DNA of 64,000 bases from Coprococcus phoceensis (GTDB lineage: Bacteria; Bacillota; Clostridia; Lachnospirales; Lachnospiraceae), in contig NZ_FNWC01000007.1 in assembly GCF_900104635.1 (NCBI RefSeq), positions 1,091,421 to 1,155,420 on the forward strand, written 5' to 3'. The notes below the pieces were generated by a model. It was not told the DNA's origin and made no database searches. It saw nothing but the letters and a program-made list of their open reading frames with translations. Below, in pieces: positions 18,173-26,292 of the stretch (position 1 is the first letter of the stretch; the number at the start of each line of letters is the position of its first letter). The translations under genes and the position numbers were made by a program.

Positions 18173-19456
18173 CTACATATAAAGAATAACTTCTATCTTA
18201 AATATACTTTTCTCAATTCCCATTTTAACCAAACCATTATATTTTTCCACTGCCTTTTGAATCGAAGAAATTCCTATTCCGTGTCCATATGGTGACTTTT
18301 TCGTTGTTCGTATCATACCATTTCCTAAGATATCTACTTGTTTCAGACACGGGTTGGTTACGCATATATATAAACTACCCTTAGCATATTTCATTATTAA
18401 ATGAATATTTTTATCTATTTTTGTTTCTATATCGATTATTGCTTCTATTGCATTATCAATGGCATTAGTTAATATAATACATATGTCAAAGTCTGAACAC
18501 TCAAAAGTTTCAGGGATAGAAATATCTGTAAAAACATTAATTCCTTTTTGTTTTGCTATATTTACTTTTTCCGATATAAGATAATCTATAATTTCATTTC
18601 CACTATATTTTTTCAAAAATGTATTTTCACAGCTATGTCCTTGTAATATATTTATGTAATCTATAATTTTTTTATAATTCTTTCTTTCAGCATACTCTTT
18701 AATACAAATCAAATGATTTTTAAAATCATGAATATTCTTTTGCATCTGAGAAGAAATTTCACGTCTATTATTTTCTCTTGTCATTAATAGTTTTATTTGA
18801 TTTTTATATATAGTATTTGCATGTAAAACCTCAAAATTTTTAGCAATCCTATTCAGCATATTGAATGACAATACATTTATCAATAATATTAGCATCACCG
18901 CTAACATCACTGATACCCTATTGACATATTTGCCGTCAGAATTAGTTTCTAAATAAAATGAATATATAATATAAATGCTTGAAAGAGAAATTAAAATATT
19001 AATAATCCAATCTCTTAATGATATATACTCATAATTTGTTTGTTTTTTCATAAGCTTAATTATTCTAATAAAAATCAAAAGTAAAATTTTAGAACATATT
19101 CCCCCTACAAACTTATCACTAATTGTTTTATTTAGAAAAATGCTAATGAGCATTTCAGAAATACATCCCAAACATTCTATTAAAAATACAGAAAATAGAA
19201 TATTTTTTATAGAATCTTTGTAAATTAATTTGCATAAAAGGAACAAATTAAATATTGTAAAGAATAAACTATATGGTACTCCTAATACAATACTATTACT
19301 TATAATATAGTCTTCTAACCAATACATACAAAAAAATACATATGGAATCCATTTTTTACTAAATCTATTCTCTAAAAATAGTTCAAAGTATTCTTTTAAA
19401 ATCAAGATAAAGAATCCTGGAAATAAAAAATCCATAAATGATATAACGCTATCCAT
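18173..19456 (-). CDS. agrC: AgrC-type sensor histidine kinase
   Basis: This 427-residue membrane receptor would bind the agr thiolactone. Six or seven hydrophobic segments occupy the first 200 residues. A cytoplasmic dimerisation helix follows with the phospho-acceptor His243 in IHDFKNHL, then a GHKL ATPase domain with the N box (ILTNAIDNAIEAI) and G box (SPYGHGIGISSI). This is the AgrC/ComD class. The gene overlaps agrA by 8 bp. Its stop at 18173 is followed at once by the IS remnants that now separate it from agrD and agrB. The coding sequence is intact. Confidence 0.9.
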   Translation of the reverse strand: MDSVISFMDFLFPGFFILILKEYFELFLENRFSKKWIPYVFFCMYWLEDYIISNSIVLGVPYSLFFTIFNLFLLCKLIYKDSIKNILFSVFLIECLGCISEMLISIFLNKTISDKFVGGICSKILLLIFIRIIKLMKKQTNYEYISLRDWIINILISLSSIYIIYSFYLETNSDGKYVNRVSVMLAVMLILLINVLSFNMLNRIAKNFEVLHANTIYKNQIKLLMTRENNRREISSQMQKNIHDFKNHLICIKEYAERKNYKKIIDYINILQGHSCENTFLKKYSGNEIIDYLISEKVNIAKQKGINVFTDISIPETFECSDFDICIILTNAIDNAIEAIIDIETKIDKNIHLIMKYAKGSLYICVTNPCLKQVDILGNGMIRTTKKSPYGHGIGISSIQKAVEKYNGLVKMGIEKSIFKIEVILYM

Positions 19457-20183
19457 TATATTCTGCTCCTAAAATCCCCAAAAATGTTTCTCTAACAAAT
19501 TTTTGGCGTTCCTCACTAATAGAAAGAATCATACCATTGTTTAACACGATTTTAGAAAAACTCATGTCTTTTATATAAATAAAATTTACATAATATGATT
19601 GATGAATTCTTAAAAAGGGGATCCTTGTATTACACAAGTTTTTTTCTATATTATCCAATTTCCCATAAAACTCTTTTTTATCTCCAGTATTCAATATTAT
19701 GTTAACAATTCTCCCTTTACTTTCAAAAAATAAAATATCCCTTAATAAAATTTTATGTATCATCTTTTTATATTTGTATGTAAAATAAATAGGCTGTTGC
19801 ATAATTCGTTCATATGCTTTACAAAATACTTCTTCAAATTTTGCGGGATCGATTGGTTTTTTTATAAACCTAAATGGCTCTACCTCAAACAATTGCAAAA
19901 AATAATTCTCATATCCTGATATAAAAATGATAATAACATCTGAATTAATTGCCCTTATATGCTGTGCCGTTTTTATGCCGTCCATTCTAGTCATTTCTAT
20001 ATCTAAATATACAATATCAAAACTATTATGACATTTATAGTAGTCTTTCAGGGTCATGCCATCATAAAAAACTGAAATATCAACATTTATAAATTTGGTA
20101 ACTGCTATTTTTTCAATTAATTTTTCAATAATTGATGCTTGTATACGGTCGTCATCACATATAGCTATTTTTAATGATTTCAT
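19449..20183 (-). CDS. agrA: AgrA-type LytTR response regulator
   Basis: This 244-residue protein has a receiver domain (acidic pocket CDDD at residues 9-12, phospho-acceptor Asp61 in VYLDIEM, Lys in IKKPID) and a C-terminal LytTR DNA-binding domain (about 140-240; ILFFESKGRIVNI, FLRIHQSYYVNF). LytTR regulators bind paired direct repeats upstream of their targets. The gene follows the XRE regulator after 2 bp and overlaps agrC. It is the likely effector of the peptide signal, and the biosynthetic operon next door is its most obvious candidate target. Confidence 0.9.
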   Translation of the reverse strand: MKSLKIAICDDDRIQASIIEKLIEKIAVTKFINVDISVFYDGMTLKDYYKCHNSFDIVYLDIEMTRMDGIKTAQHIRAINSDVIIIFISGYENYFLQLFEVEPFRFIKKPIDPAKFEEVFCKAYERIMQQPIYFTYKYKKMIHKILLRDILFFESKGRIVNIILNTGDKKEFYGKLDNIEKNLCNTRIPFLRIHQSYYVNFIYIKDMSFSKIVLNNGMILSISEERQKFVRETFLGILGAEYNG

Positions 20184-20185
20184 AT

Positions 20186-20536
20186 TTATCCATTATCTTT
20201 TTCTTGAATATCAAGAAACCTTCCTAAAATTATCTCTATAGTTTCCTTATTTTCATCATTCAATTTATCAAAATCTACAATTAAATCAAAATATTTTTCC
20301 AACTTCTTATTACAAAAAATTTGTGACTCAATACTTCGCTTTGAATTTGATAATTCAAACAAATAGTCCAAAGATACATTAAATATAGCAGCTAAACGTA
20401 TAGCTAAATCAATTTTAGGGATACATGTTCCATTTTCTATTTTGCTAATTGTCTGTTGTGATGTTTCAGCTCTTATTGCAAGTCCTAGTTGTGTTAGATT
20501 TTTTTTCTCTCGCAATTCTTTTACTCTTGTATTCAT
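20186..20536 (-). CDS. XRE-family helix-turn-helix regulator
   Basis: This 116-residue protein has an N-terminal Cro/CI-type HTH (VKELREKKNLTQLGLAIRAE, SQQTISKIENGTCIPKIDLA) and a helical C-terminus. The ATG at 20536 is preferred to an earlier one because AAGGAG precedes it. It is the first gene of the agrAC operon, with 2 bp to agrA. It may repress or tune agr expression in response to another cue. Confidence 0.85.
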   Translation of the reverse strand: MNTRVKELREKKNLTQLGLAIRAETSQQTISKIENGTCIPKIDLAIRLAAIFNVSLDYLFELSNSKRSIESQIFCNKKLEKYFDLIVDFDKLNDENKETIEIILGRFLDIQEKDNG

Positions 20537-20982
20537 ACAATATTTACTCCTTTTATATTGTATTCTATACAAAAATAGACCCTTCTATACTCTGTTCAGA
20601 GTACATGGAAACAATTTTTATTGTATCACTTGTTTTATGTATTTAACGATTATGCAAGACATCTATTTCCAATATTTTATATAGTTACCCAGTAAAACAT
20701 TTTGCAGACGTTCCGACTGAGTTATTAGATTGAACTAATACTGTAACACCAAGTTTGATCTTTATACAACAGTTATTTTATTATAAAATTTTTTAGGCAA
20801 ATTTAGATTTTAGGCATACATCTAATAAATCAAGCATCACTTCCTTCATACATCGCACACCCATTCTACAGACAGCTATCAATCTGTTGTTGTCGTAATT
20901 TTCTGAAGCAAATGTCGTCATCAACTTTGTAAATAAAATCATTATTAAGGACTTCAAATCCATTCAATAAATATTTCAAAAA
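20537..20982. other. Intergenic region between agr regulators and fabD-like gene
   Basis: This is 446 bp of AT-rich sequence with no supportable gene on either strand. It must hold the promoter of the XRE-agrA-agrC operon (leftward) and the end of the biosynthetic operon. I see no clear U-tailed terminator after the fabD-like gene, so read-through from the biosynthetic operon into the agr regulators is possible. Confidence 0.35.
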
Positions 20983-21831
20983 CTATTTAGGTGTATTTAA
21001 AATATTGTTACACAATTTAATTAAAACTCGCCCTGAACCAATTTGTATAAAATCGCAACATCCCTTTCTTTTTAGATATTCTATAGTATCAACCCAGCGA
21101 ACAGGCTTTACAATTTGTAATAATAAATTTTCCAATGCATTCTCCTTAGTATATTCACATACACTATAATTTGAAATAACAGGTATTTTAGGTTCAGCAA
21201 ATTTTGTCTTTGATAATATCTTTTTATATTCTTCTAGTATTATTTCCATGTATCGAGAATGAAATGCCCCACTTACATTTAGTCTTATTATATAAGCTCC
21301 ATGTTTTTCTAAAATTTCTGTACATTTAGTTAATTCATTTTTAAGTCCAGAAATGACTATTTCAGTATTACTATTTATATTAGCGATATCAATTCCTGAT
21401 AAATTATTTTCTGCTAATATTTGTTTAATTTGTAATAAAGGCATATTCAAAATAGCTGCCATAGCACCATCTTTAATTCTCCCCATTAGTTCTCCCCTTT
21501 TTTGAACTAAACGCATTCCTGTTTCAAAATCAATAATCCTCGCTGCTTGTAACGCATTATATTCTCCCAAACTATGACCTATAAAGTATTCTGGCAAATG
21601 ATTATCTTTCAGAAATTCCATATAATTTAATGTATTAATTAAATATAAAGCAGGTTGTGTATATTCTGTCATATTCAAATAATTTATTTTTTCCGGATTT
21701 AAACACAATTCTTCAATCGAATACCCTAAAACTTCATCTGATTTTTTAACATACTCAGGATACTTACTAAATAAAGATTTTCCCATCCCATGTTTCTGTG
21801 ATCCTTGCCCGGGGAACATACATACTCTCAT
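20983..21831 (-). CDS. fabD: Malonyl-CoA:ACP acyltransferase (FabD-like)
   Basis: This 282-residue acyltransferase loads extender units onto the carrier proteins. The motifs are complete: GQGSQ at residues 8-12, nucleophile Ser87 in GHSLGEY, Gln/Arg in VQKRGELM, and catalytic His in SGAFHSRYM. The start at 21831 (MRVCMFPGQ) is preferred over a longer reading because GAGGTG precedes it and FabD proteins start just before this motif. It is the last gene of the biosynthetic operon, directly after the carboxyltransferase that could make its substrate. Confidence 0.85.
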   Translation of the reverse strand: MRVCMFPGQGSQKHGMGKSLFSKYPEYVKKSDEVLGYSIEELCLNPEKINYLNMTEYTQPALYLINTLNYMEFLKDNHLPEYFIGHSLGEYNALQAARIIDFETGMRLVQKRGELMGRIKDGAMAAILNMPLLQIKQILAENNLSGIDIANINSNTEIVISGLKNELTKCTEILEKHGAYIIRLNVSGAFHSRYMEIILEEYKKILSKTKFAEPKIPVISNYSVCEYTKENALENLLLQIVKPVRWVDTIEYLKRKGCCDFIQIGSGRVLIKLCNNILNTPK

Positions 21832-21898
21832 TAAAAACACCTCAAACTTTCTAACAATATTAACTCCATTTTCTTTAATTTTCTTTAAATTTCTTATA

Positions 21899-23398
21899 TC
21901 ATAATGGAATATTTCCATGTTTTTTAGAAATGTGTATTATCTCTTGTTTATTTTGCAAACACATTATATCTTTAAAGATACGTAATCGCGTTTCTTTAGG
22001 ATCTAATATCTCATCTATATAACCTTCTTTTTCAGCAATTAAAGAAGACATGTAAATGTTTTCATATTCTTGCATTTTTTTTATTCTAAAATCTTCTCTT
22101 TCCATTCCACTAAGTCTTTTAAGATCTTGCGCGTAAATGACATTTACAGCCCCTTCAGCTCCCATTACTGATATTTGGCTTTGAGGCCACGCATATACAA
22201 AATCTGTTCTTAAATGTTTACTTCCCATTGCAATATAGGCACCACCGAACGCTTTTCTAAGAATAATTGTTATCTTTATTGTCGTAGCTTCTGCATATGC
22301 ATATAATAGTTTTGCACCATGTCTAATAATTCCTTTTTTTTCTTGCTCTACACTAGGCAGAAACCCCGGGACATCTACTAATGTAATAATTGGTATATTA
22401 AAAGAGTCACAATAACGTACAAACCTAGCCGCTTTATCGCTAGAATCACAATCTAGTACACCTGCCATGACACTCGGCTGATTTGCAACAATTCCAACTG
22501 TTATCTCACTTATTTTTCCAAACCCAACCACTATATTGGTAGCAAATTCCTTTTGAATTTCTAAAAAACTATCTACGTCCACCACTTCATTGATTATATC
22601 AATTATGTTATAAATTTTCCTTGGATTTTTAGGAACAATATTCTGTATATTTGTAAAGAATTTTTTATTATACTTTACATTTTTTATTTTTGTATCATAA
22701 ACTGAAGTAGGAATTATTGAAATCAACTTTTTTAATTTCTCGAAACAATCATCTTCGTTTGAAAAGACAAAATGAGAAACACCTGAAATCTTTTTATGGA
22801 TATTTGTCCCTCCTAGCTCATCCTCATTACAAGAAATACCTGTAACTTCTTGAATAACCTTAGGTCCAGTAACAAACATATGGCTAATCTCATCAACCAT
22901 AAATACAAAATCCGTTATTCCTGGCGAGTATACCGCTCCTCCGGCACATGGACCTAAAACAACTGATATTTGTGGTATATATCCAGAAGCCAATGTATTA
23001 TAATAAAAAATGTCTCCATAAGCTGCCAATGCATTAACTCCTTCCTGTATACGTGCACCACCCGAATCATTTATTCCGATAATTGGGCATTTATTTTCTA
23101 TAGCCTTTTTAATTGTTAAAGCTATCTTTTCTCCGTGTTTTTTCCCAACTGTTCCACCACATACAGTGAAATCTTGCGAATATATATATACTAGCTTACG
23201 GCCAATATAACCATAACCTGTAATTACGCCATCATAATCTAATAAACTTTGTTCTTTGTACTCCTCTTTATATGAACCCACATTACTTCCAAATTCAAAA
23301 AAAGTATCTTTGTTCAATATTCTTTCAATCCGCTCAATTGCATGTAGCTTCCCCTTTTTATGTTGTTTCTCTACATTATAATTCTTTATCCCTTTCAC
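21899..23398 (-). CDS. Acyl-CoA carboxylase carboxyltransferase (PccB/MmdA-like)
   Basis: This 499-residue biotin-dependent carboxyltransferase starts at GTG behind AAAGGAG. Both halves of the family are present: the N-terminal acyl-CoA region (GINDSGGARIQEGV, VLGPCAGGAVYSPGI, MFVTGPKVIQEVTG) and the C-terminal carboxybiotin region (TLVDVPGFLPSVEQE, KAFGGAYIAMGSKH, WPQSQISVMGAEGAVNV). It would form malonyl- or methylmalonyl-CoA, but no biotin carboxylase or biotin carrier gene is in the window. It must therefore borrow those subunits from elsewhere or work as a decarboxylase-type partner. Confidence 0.85.
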   Translation of the reverse strand: MKGIKNYNVEKQHKKGKLHAIERIERILNKDTFFEFGSNVGSYKEEYKEQSLLDYDGVITGYGYIGRKLVYIYSQDFTVCGGTVGKKHGEKIALTIKKAIENKCPIIGINDSGGARIQEGVNALAAYGDIFYYNTLASGYIPQISVVLGPCAGGAVYSPGITDFVFMVDEISHMFVTGPKVIQEVTGISCNEDELGGTNIHKKISGVSHFVFSNEDDCFEKLKKLISIIPTSVYDTKIKNVKYNKKFFTNIQNIVPKNPRKIYNIIDIINEVVDVDSFLEIQKEFATNIVVGFGKISEITVGIVANQPSVMAGVLDCDSSDKAARFVRYCDSFNIPIITLVDVPGFLPSVEQEKKGIIRHGAKLLYAYAEATTIKITIILRKAFGGAYIAMGSKHLRTDFVYAWPQSQISVMGAEGAVNVIYAQDLKRLSGMEREDFRIKKMQEYENIYMSSLIAEKEGYIDEILDPKETRLRIFKDIMCLQNKQEIIHISKKHGNIPL

Positions 23399-23499
23399 GA
23401 TTTTCTCCTTTCTGAATATAAATAATTATATAGCGAAAATTCATCTGAAAAGATATATAGTAATAAATCCTGAAAATCATGCTATTTTTCCTTTTATTT

Positions 23500-23647
23500 G
23501 TAAGTGCCTAATTTTAGGGTGAATGCATTCACCGGATATTCGCTCTATAATGATTGGTAGGAAATGCTAAAACAGTAGCATTTCACACCATATATAGATA
23601 AGCGCCTAATTTTAGGATAAATTACGTCCCTTAAATTAGGCGCTTAC
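23500..23647. mobile_element. IS66-end-like miniature element in the operon
   Basis: A 148-bp insert is bounded by GTAAGTGCCTAATTTTAGGG (23500-23519) and, inverted, CCTTAAATTAGGCGCTTAC (23629-23647). A third copy of the motif (AAGCGCCTAATTTTAGG near 23610) forms a hairpin with the right end. These ends resemble the IS66-type end at 47644 (GTAAGCGCTTAG). No target duplication is evident. The remainder of 23399-23914 has no gene. It separates the first nitroreductase gene from the carboxyltransferase gene and could carry a promoter or a terminator. Confidence 0.55.
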
Positions 23648-23914
23648 TTCCTATATCAATTTTTCCACTTCTCTTACCTTTAAAAAATCCATTTATAAAA
23701 GGTTATAATAAACAGTACTAATATTACACTAATTTTTCAAGCAACTCAGTCTTTCAAAAACATAGATTATCTAGTGCGAGTCCTAAATACAGTTTTAAAC
23801 ACATTAAATATTATGCAGTTCTTATAAAGTCGCCATTAATGAGTATGACATACAATAACTTCTCTTGTGACTCTATCCCAAAATTAAACTTCAAAAACAT
23901 TTAGGATTGCTAAA

Positions 23915-24490
23915 CTAATTACTCATATAATCTCCAAATATAATTTCTTTCATTTCCTTTCTGGACGTACAAGGACTTTCATCATCCGGAATTCCAATTA
24001 CTAATATAGATATTAATTGGAAATTATTCACTGATAATTGTTTCACTATTTCTTTTTCAGAATAATAAACATCACGAATCCAAACTGAGCCCAATCCTAA
24101 GCTTGTTGCTTCCAAACACATATTCTCAATAGCAGCTCCTATTGACAATAAATCTTCTTTTTCCCATTGTATTTCTTCGTTATCTCTAAATATCCCAATT
24201 GCTATCGGAGCATTTTTGATTACTTTAGAAGACATAACGGAACTTGCCATATATTTTTTTTCTAGGCTAGGTGCATTTAAAAATGTGTCTAGCATTATCT
24301 TAGCAATCATATCCTTATCCTGTTTCTCAATAATCATTAATTTCCATGGTTGTCTGTTTTTTGCCGATTGACATTTTCTTGCACTATCAATAATTTTATC
24401 TAGATATTTTGGAGGAATACTCTGATTTTTGTATTTTCTTATACTTTTTCTTTTATTAATTATATCTAAAACATCCATATCCAATACCAT
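23915..24490 (-). CDS. Nitroreductase-family flavoprotein
   Basis: This 191-residue FMN enzyme of the nitroreductase superfamily has the family motifs RKSIRKYKNQSI (FMN-binding Arg), CQSAKNRQPWKLMI and GAAIENMCLEATSLGLGSVWI. It begins 1 bp after the FabZ-like gene stops, so the two are translated together. Members reduce or oxidise substrates using FMN and NAD(P)H. In a cluster lacking an obvious enoyl reductase it could reduce or desaturate the growing chain or tailor a nitrogen group. Which of these is true cannot be read from the sequence. Confidence 0.8.
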   Translation of the reverse strand: MVLDMDVLDIINKRKSIRKYKNQSIPPKYLDKIIDSARKCQSAKNRQPWKLMIIEKQDKDMIAKIMLDTFLNAPSLEKKYMASSVMSSKVIKNAPIAIGIFRDNEEIQWEKEDLLSIGAAIENMCLEATSLGLGSVWIRDVYYSEKEIVKQLSVNNFQLISILVIGIPDDESPCTSRKEMKEIIFGDYMSN

Positions 24491-24491
24491 C

Positions 24492-24914
24492 CTAAATCTT
24501 CTCTTTGGAAAATATCATTTGACATGTTAGCACTTTGTCTACTTCATCAGATATTTCTCCATCAAAAAAGGTCACTTTTCCACAAACACGAATCAATTTT
24601 GCCGTAATCTTTAATAATGTATTAATAGTTACCTTTTTATAAAAGCGAACTTTATCCAATCCAACTAAAACTCCTGTTTCTTTTTCATTTAACTTCCCAT
24701 AACAAACACCAGCTGTTTGAGCTAACATTTCAATCATTAAACTTCCTGGTGTAATTGGCTTATTCGGAAAATGCCCTTTAACCCAAAAGTCATTTTCTGT
24801 GATATTTTTTACTGCAATACATCTTTCCCCCTCTTCTAGCTCATATATAGAATCAATTAATAAAAATGGTTCTCTATGAGGAATAGTTTTTTTAATCCAG
24901 TCTATCTCGTACAT
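24492..24914 (-). CDS. FabZ-like 3-hydroxyacyl-ACP dehydratase
   Basis: This 140-residue single hotdog protein has the full FabZ signature. PHREPFLLID is near the N-terminus, then GHFPNKPITPGSLMIEMLAQ with the catalytic His and Glu, and then VGLDKVRFYKKV. It removes water from 3-hydroxyacyl chains on the carrier protein to give a trans-2 double bond. AAGGAGAGG precedes the start. It is the most canonical of three hotdog proteins in this operon and is flanked by the two nitroreductase-family genes. Confidence 0.88.
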   Translation of the reverse strand: MYEIDWIKKTIPHREPFLLIDSIYELEEGERCIAVKNITENDFWVKGHFPNKPITPGSLMIEMLAQTAGVCYGKLNEKETGVLVGLDKVRFYKKVTINTLLKITAKLIRVCGKVTFFDGEISDEVDKVLTCQMIFSKEKI

Positions 24915-24933
24915 AGTTATTTCCTCTCCTTTA

Positions 24934-25419
24934 TCATATAATTAATTCTTCGATATTCTTCTTCATTTTGGGTTGTAGTTTGATTTTTTCATATCCCAAA
25001 GCAATTAAGGCAATCAGTTCATATTCTACATCTTTACCTTTTAGAATCTTTGCAACTTCTTTTTTTTGAACTCCACCTATCCAGCAACTTTGCACTTCAT
25101 TAGCTGTCGCCTCTAACAAGAGATTTTCTATTGCTGCTCCAAGCGAAAGCAAATCATTGTCTGAAAGTTCTTTTTCTCCTGACCAAATAGCAATCATATT
25201 TTCACAGGTTCTAACCCATTTATTCTTTTCATTTAAATCAGCTATTTTGTCAATATATTCTTTATTTATTACTTTCTGAAAAAACCACGGCTGTTTGTTG
25301 TGACTAGATGGTGCTAGTGATGCAGCAAAAATAAATTTGTTCAATTTTTCATTACTGACCTTTTTTTTACTAAAAAGCCTGGTGCTGTGTCGCCTTTCAA
25401 TAGCATCTATACTAAGCAT
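24934..25419 (-). CDS. Second nitroreductase-family flavoprotein
   Basis: This 161-residue FMN-binding protein starts at MLSIDAIERRHSTRLF, with AAGGAG 8 bases upstream. The motifs are RRHSTRLFSKKKV, SLAPSSHNKQPWFFQ and GAAIENLLLEATANEVQSCWI. It is shorter than typical nitroreductases (about 200 residues) and only modestly similar to its neighbour at 23915. The two may form a heterodimer, since nitroreductases build their FMN sites at a dimer interface. Its start overlaps the upstream hotdog gene by 8 bp. Confidence 0.8.
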   Translation of the reverse strand: MLSIDAIERRHSTRLFSKKKVSNEKLNKFIFAASLAPSSHNKQPWFFQKVINKEYIDKIADLNEKNKWVRTCENMIAIWSGEKELSDNDLLSLGAAIENLLLEATANEVQSCWIGGVQKKEVAKILKGKDVEYELIALIALGYEKIKLQPKMKKNIEELII

Positions 25420-25855
25420 TTCTAGTCTCCTTAACAAGAAATTCATAATATTCTCTCATAAACTCCATATTATGAATTTTTTTAGCTTGAATTTTATTTC
25501 CTACAATTTTACCGCTAAATATCTTTCTATCTCCAATATGACCTTCTACTTGATAGCATTCTGGACAATTATCGTTTAATTTTAACTTTACAATAATATA
25601 TTCCCCTGGCACTGCAACATCATAAAACTTAAAGTTTTTTACTTCTATAGGTAAAAATGAATCCTTACAGTCTGAAACATATAAATTATGTACTCTAATT
25701 AGCTGAATTGCCATTTCAATTTGCATAGCTGCTGGCATAATTGGATTTCTCAAAAAGTGATACTCAAAAATCTCTTCATTAAAACTAACATATTTTTCCC
25801 CAACAATACAATTTTTATCTATTGAATCAATTTTATCAATCAATAATAATCTCAT
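25412..25855 (-). CDS. FabZ/FabA-like hotdog dehydratase
   Basis: This 147-residue hotdog protein resembles FabZ but is divergent. The catalytic-site segment reads EYHFLRNPIMPAAMQIEMAIQL, keeping the His (YHF), Pro-x-Met-Pro and Glu of the family. It begins LLLIDKID like the FabZ N-terminus. AAAGGA precedes the start, and the gene overlaps its neighbours on both sides. It is likely a second dehydratase, perhaps acting at another chain length or forming a heteromer with the third hotdog protein. Confidence 0.72.
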   Translation of the reverse strand: MRLLLIDKIDSIDKNCIVGEKYVSFNEEIFEYHFLRNPIMPAAMQIEMAIQLIRVHNLYVSDCKDSFLPIEVKNFKFYDVAVPGEYIIVKLKLNDNCPECYQVEGHIGDRKIFSGKIVGNKIQAKKIHNMEFMREYYEFLVKETRNA

Positions 25856-26291
25856 TTGATTTTTTCCTTTCTTTATTATAATCTAAATCACTTAGCTGAC
25901 TCACATCAATTTCTGTAGTTTTTTTCATCATTATTTCTCCTCTTTCCACTATCAATCCATTTTCACTATTAACACTAACTTCAAAAATATAACATCCTAA
26001 TTTATCGTTATAATATTTCATTTGCGCCATTATTTCTATCATTTGATTAACAACAGCATATTGGTTAAATTTTATTTGCTTTACATTTGCAATATATGAT
26101 CCGTACTTGTTATCAAACATACTTCTTGCAAGTTTACCACAAGTTTGAAAAATAGTTTCAAACATGATATATATTGGTACAAATGTATTCTTGTCTATAA
26201 GTGTCTGTTCCTCACACTCTTTATAAACAAATTTTGTAGTTATATTTTTGTTTTCAATCCTCTCCTTCATTATCATTCTTATATAATTCAT
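25836..26291 (-). CDS. Divergent hotdog-fold protein, probably dehydratase partner
   Basis: This 151-residue protein starts MNYIRMIMKERIENKN, 1 bp after the ketosynthase stop. Its pattern (FVPIYIMFETIFQTCGKLAR, a helix with Glu at the FabZ Glu position; YIANVKQIKFNQYAV, like the FabZ strand following the helix) suggests a hotdog fold. The GHFP-type His motif is absent, replaced by LIDKNTFVPIYIMFE. It is therefore probably a non-catalytic or half-site partner of the dehydratase at 25412. Function is inferred from fold pattern and position. Confidence 0.6.
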   Translation of the reverse strand: MNYIRMIMKERIENKNITTKFVYKECEEQTLIDKNTFVPIYIMFETIFQTCGKLARSMFDNKYGSYIANVKQIKFNQYAVVNQMIEIMAQMKYYNDKLGCYIFEVSVNSENGLIVERGEIMMKKTTEIDVSQLSDLDYNKERKKSNEIIID

Positions 26292-26292
26292 T

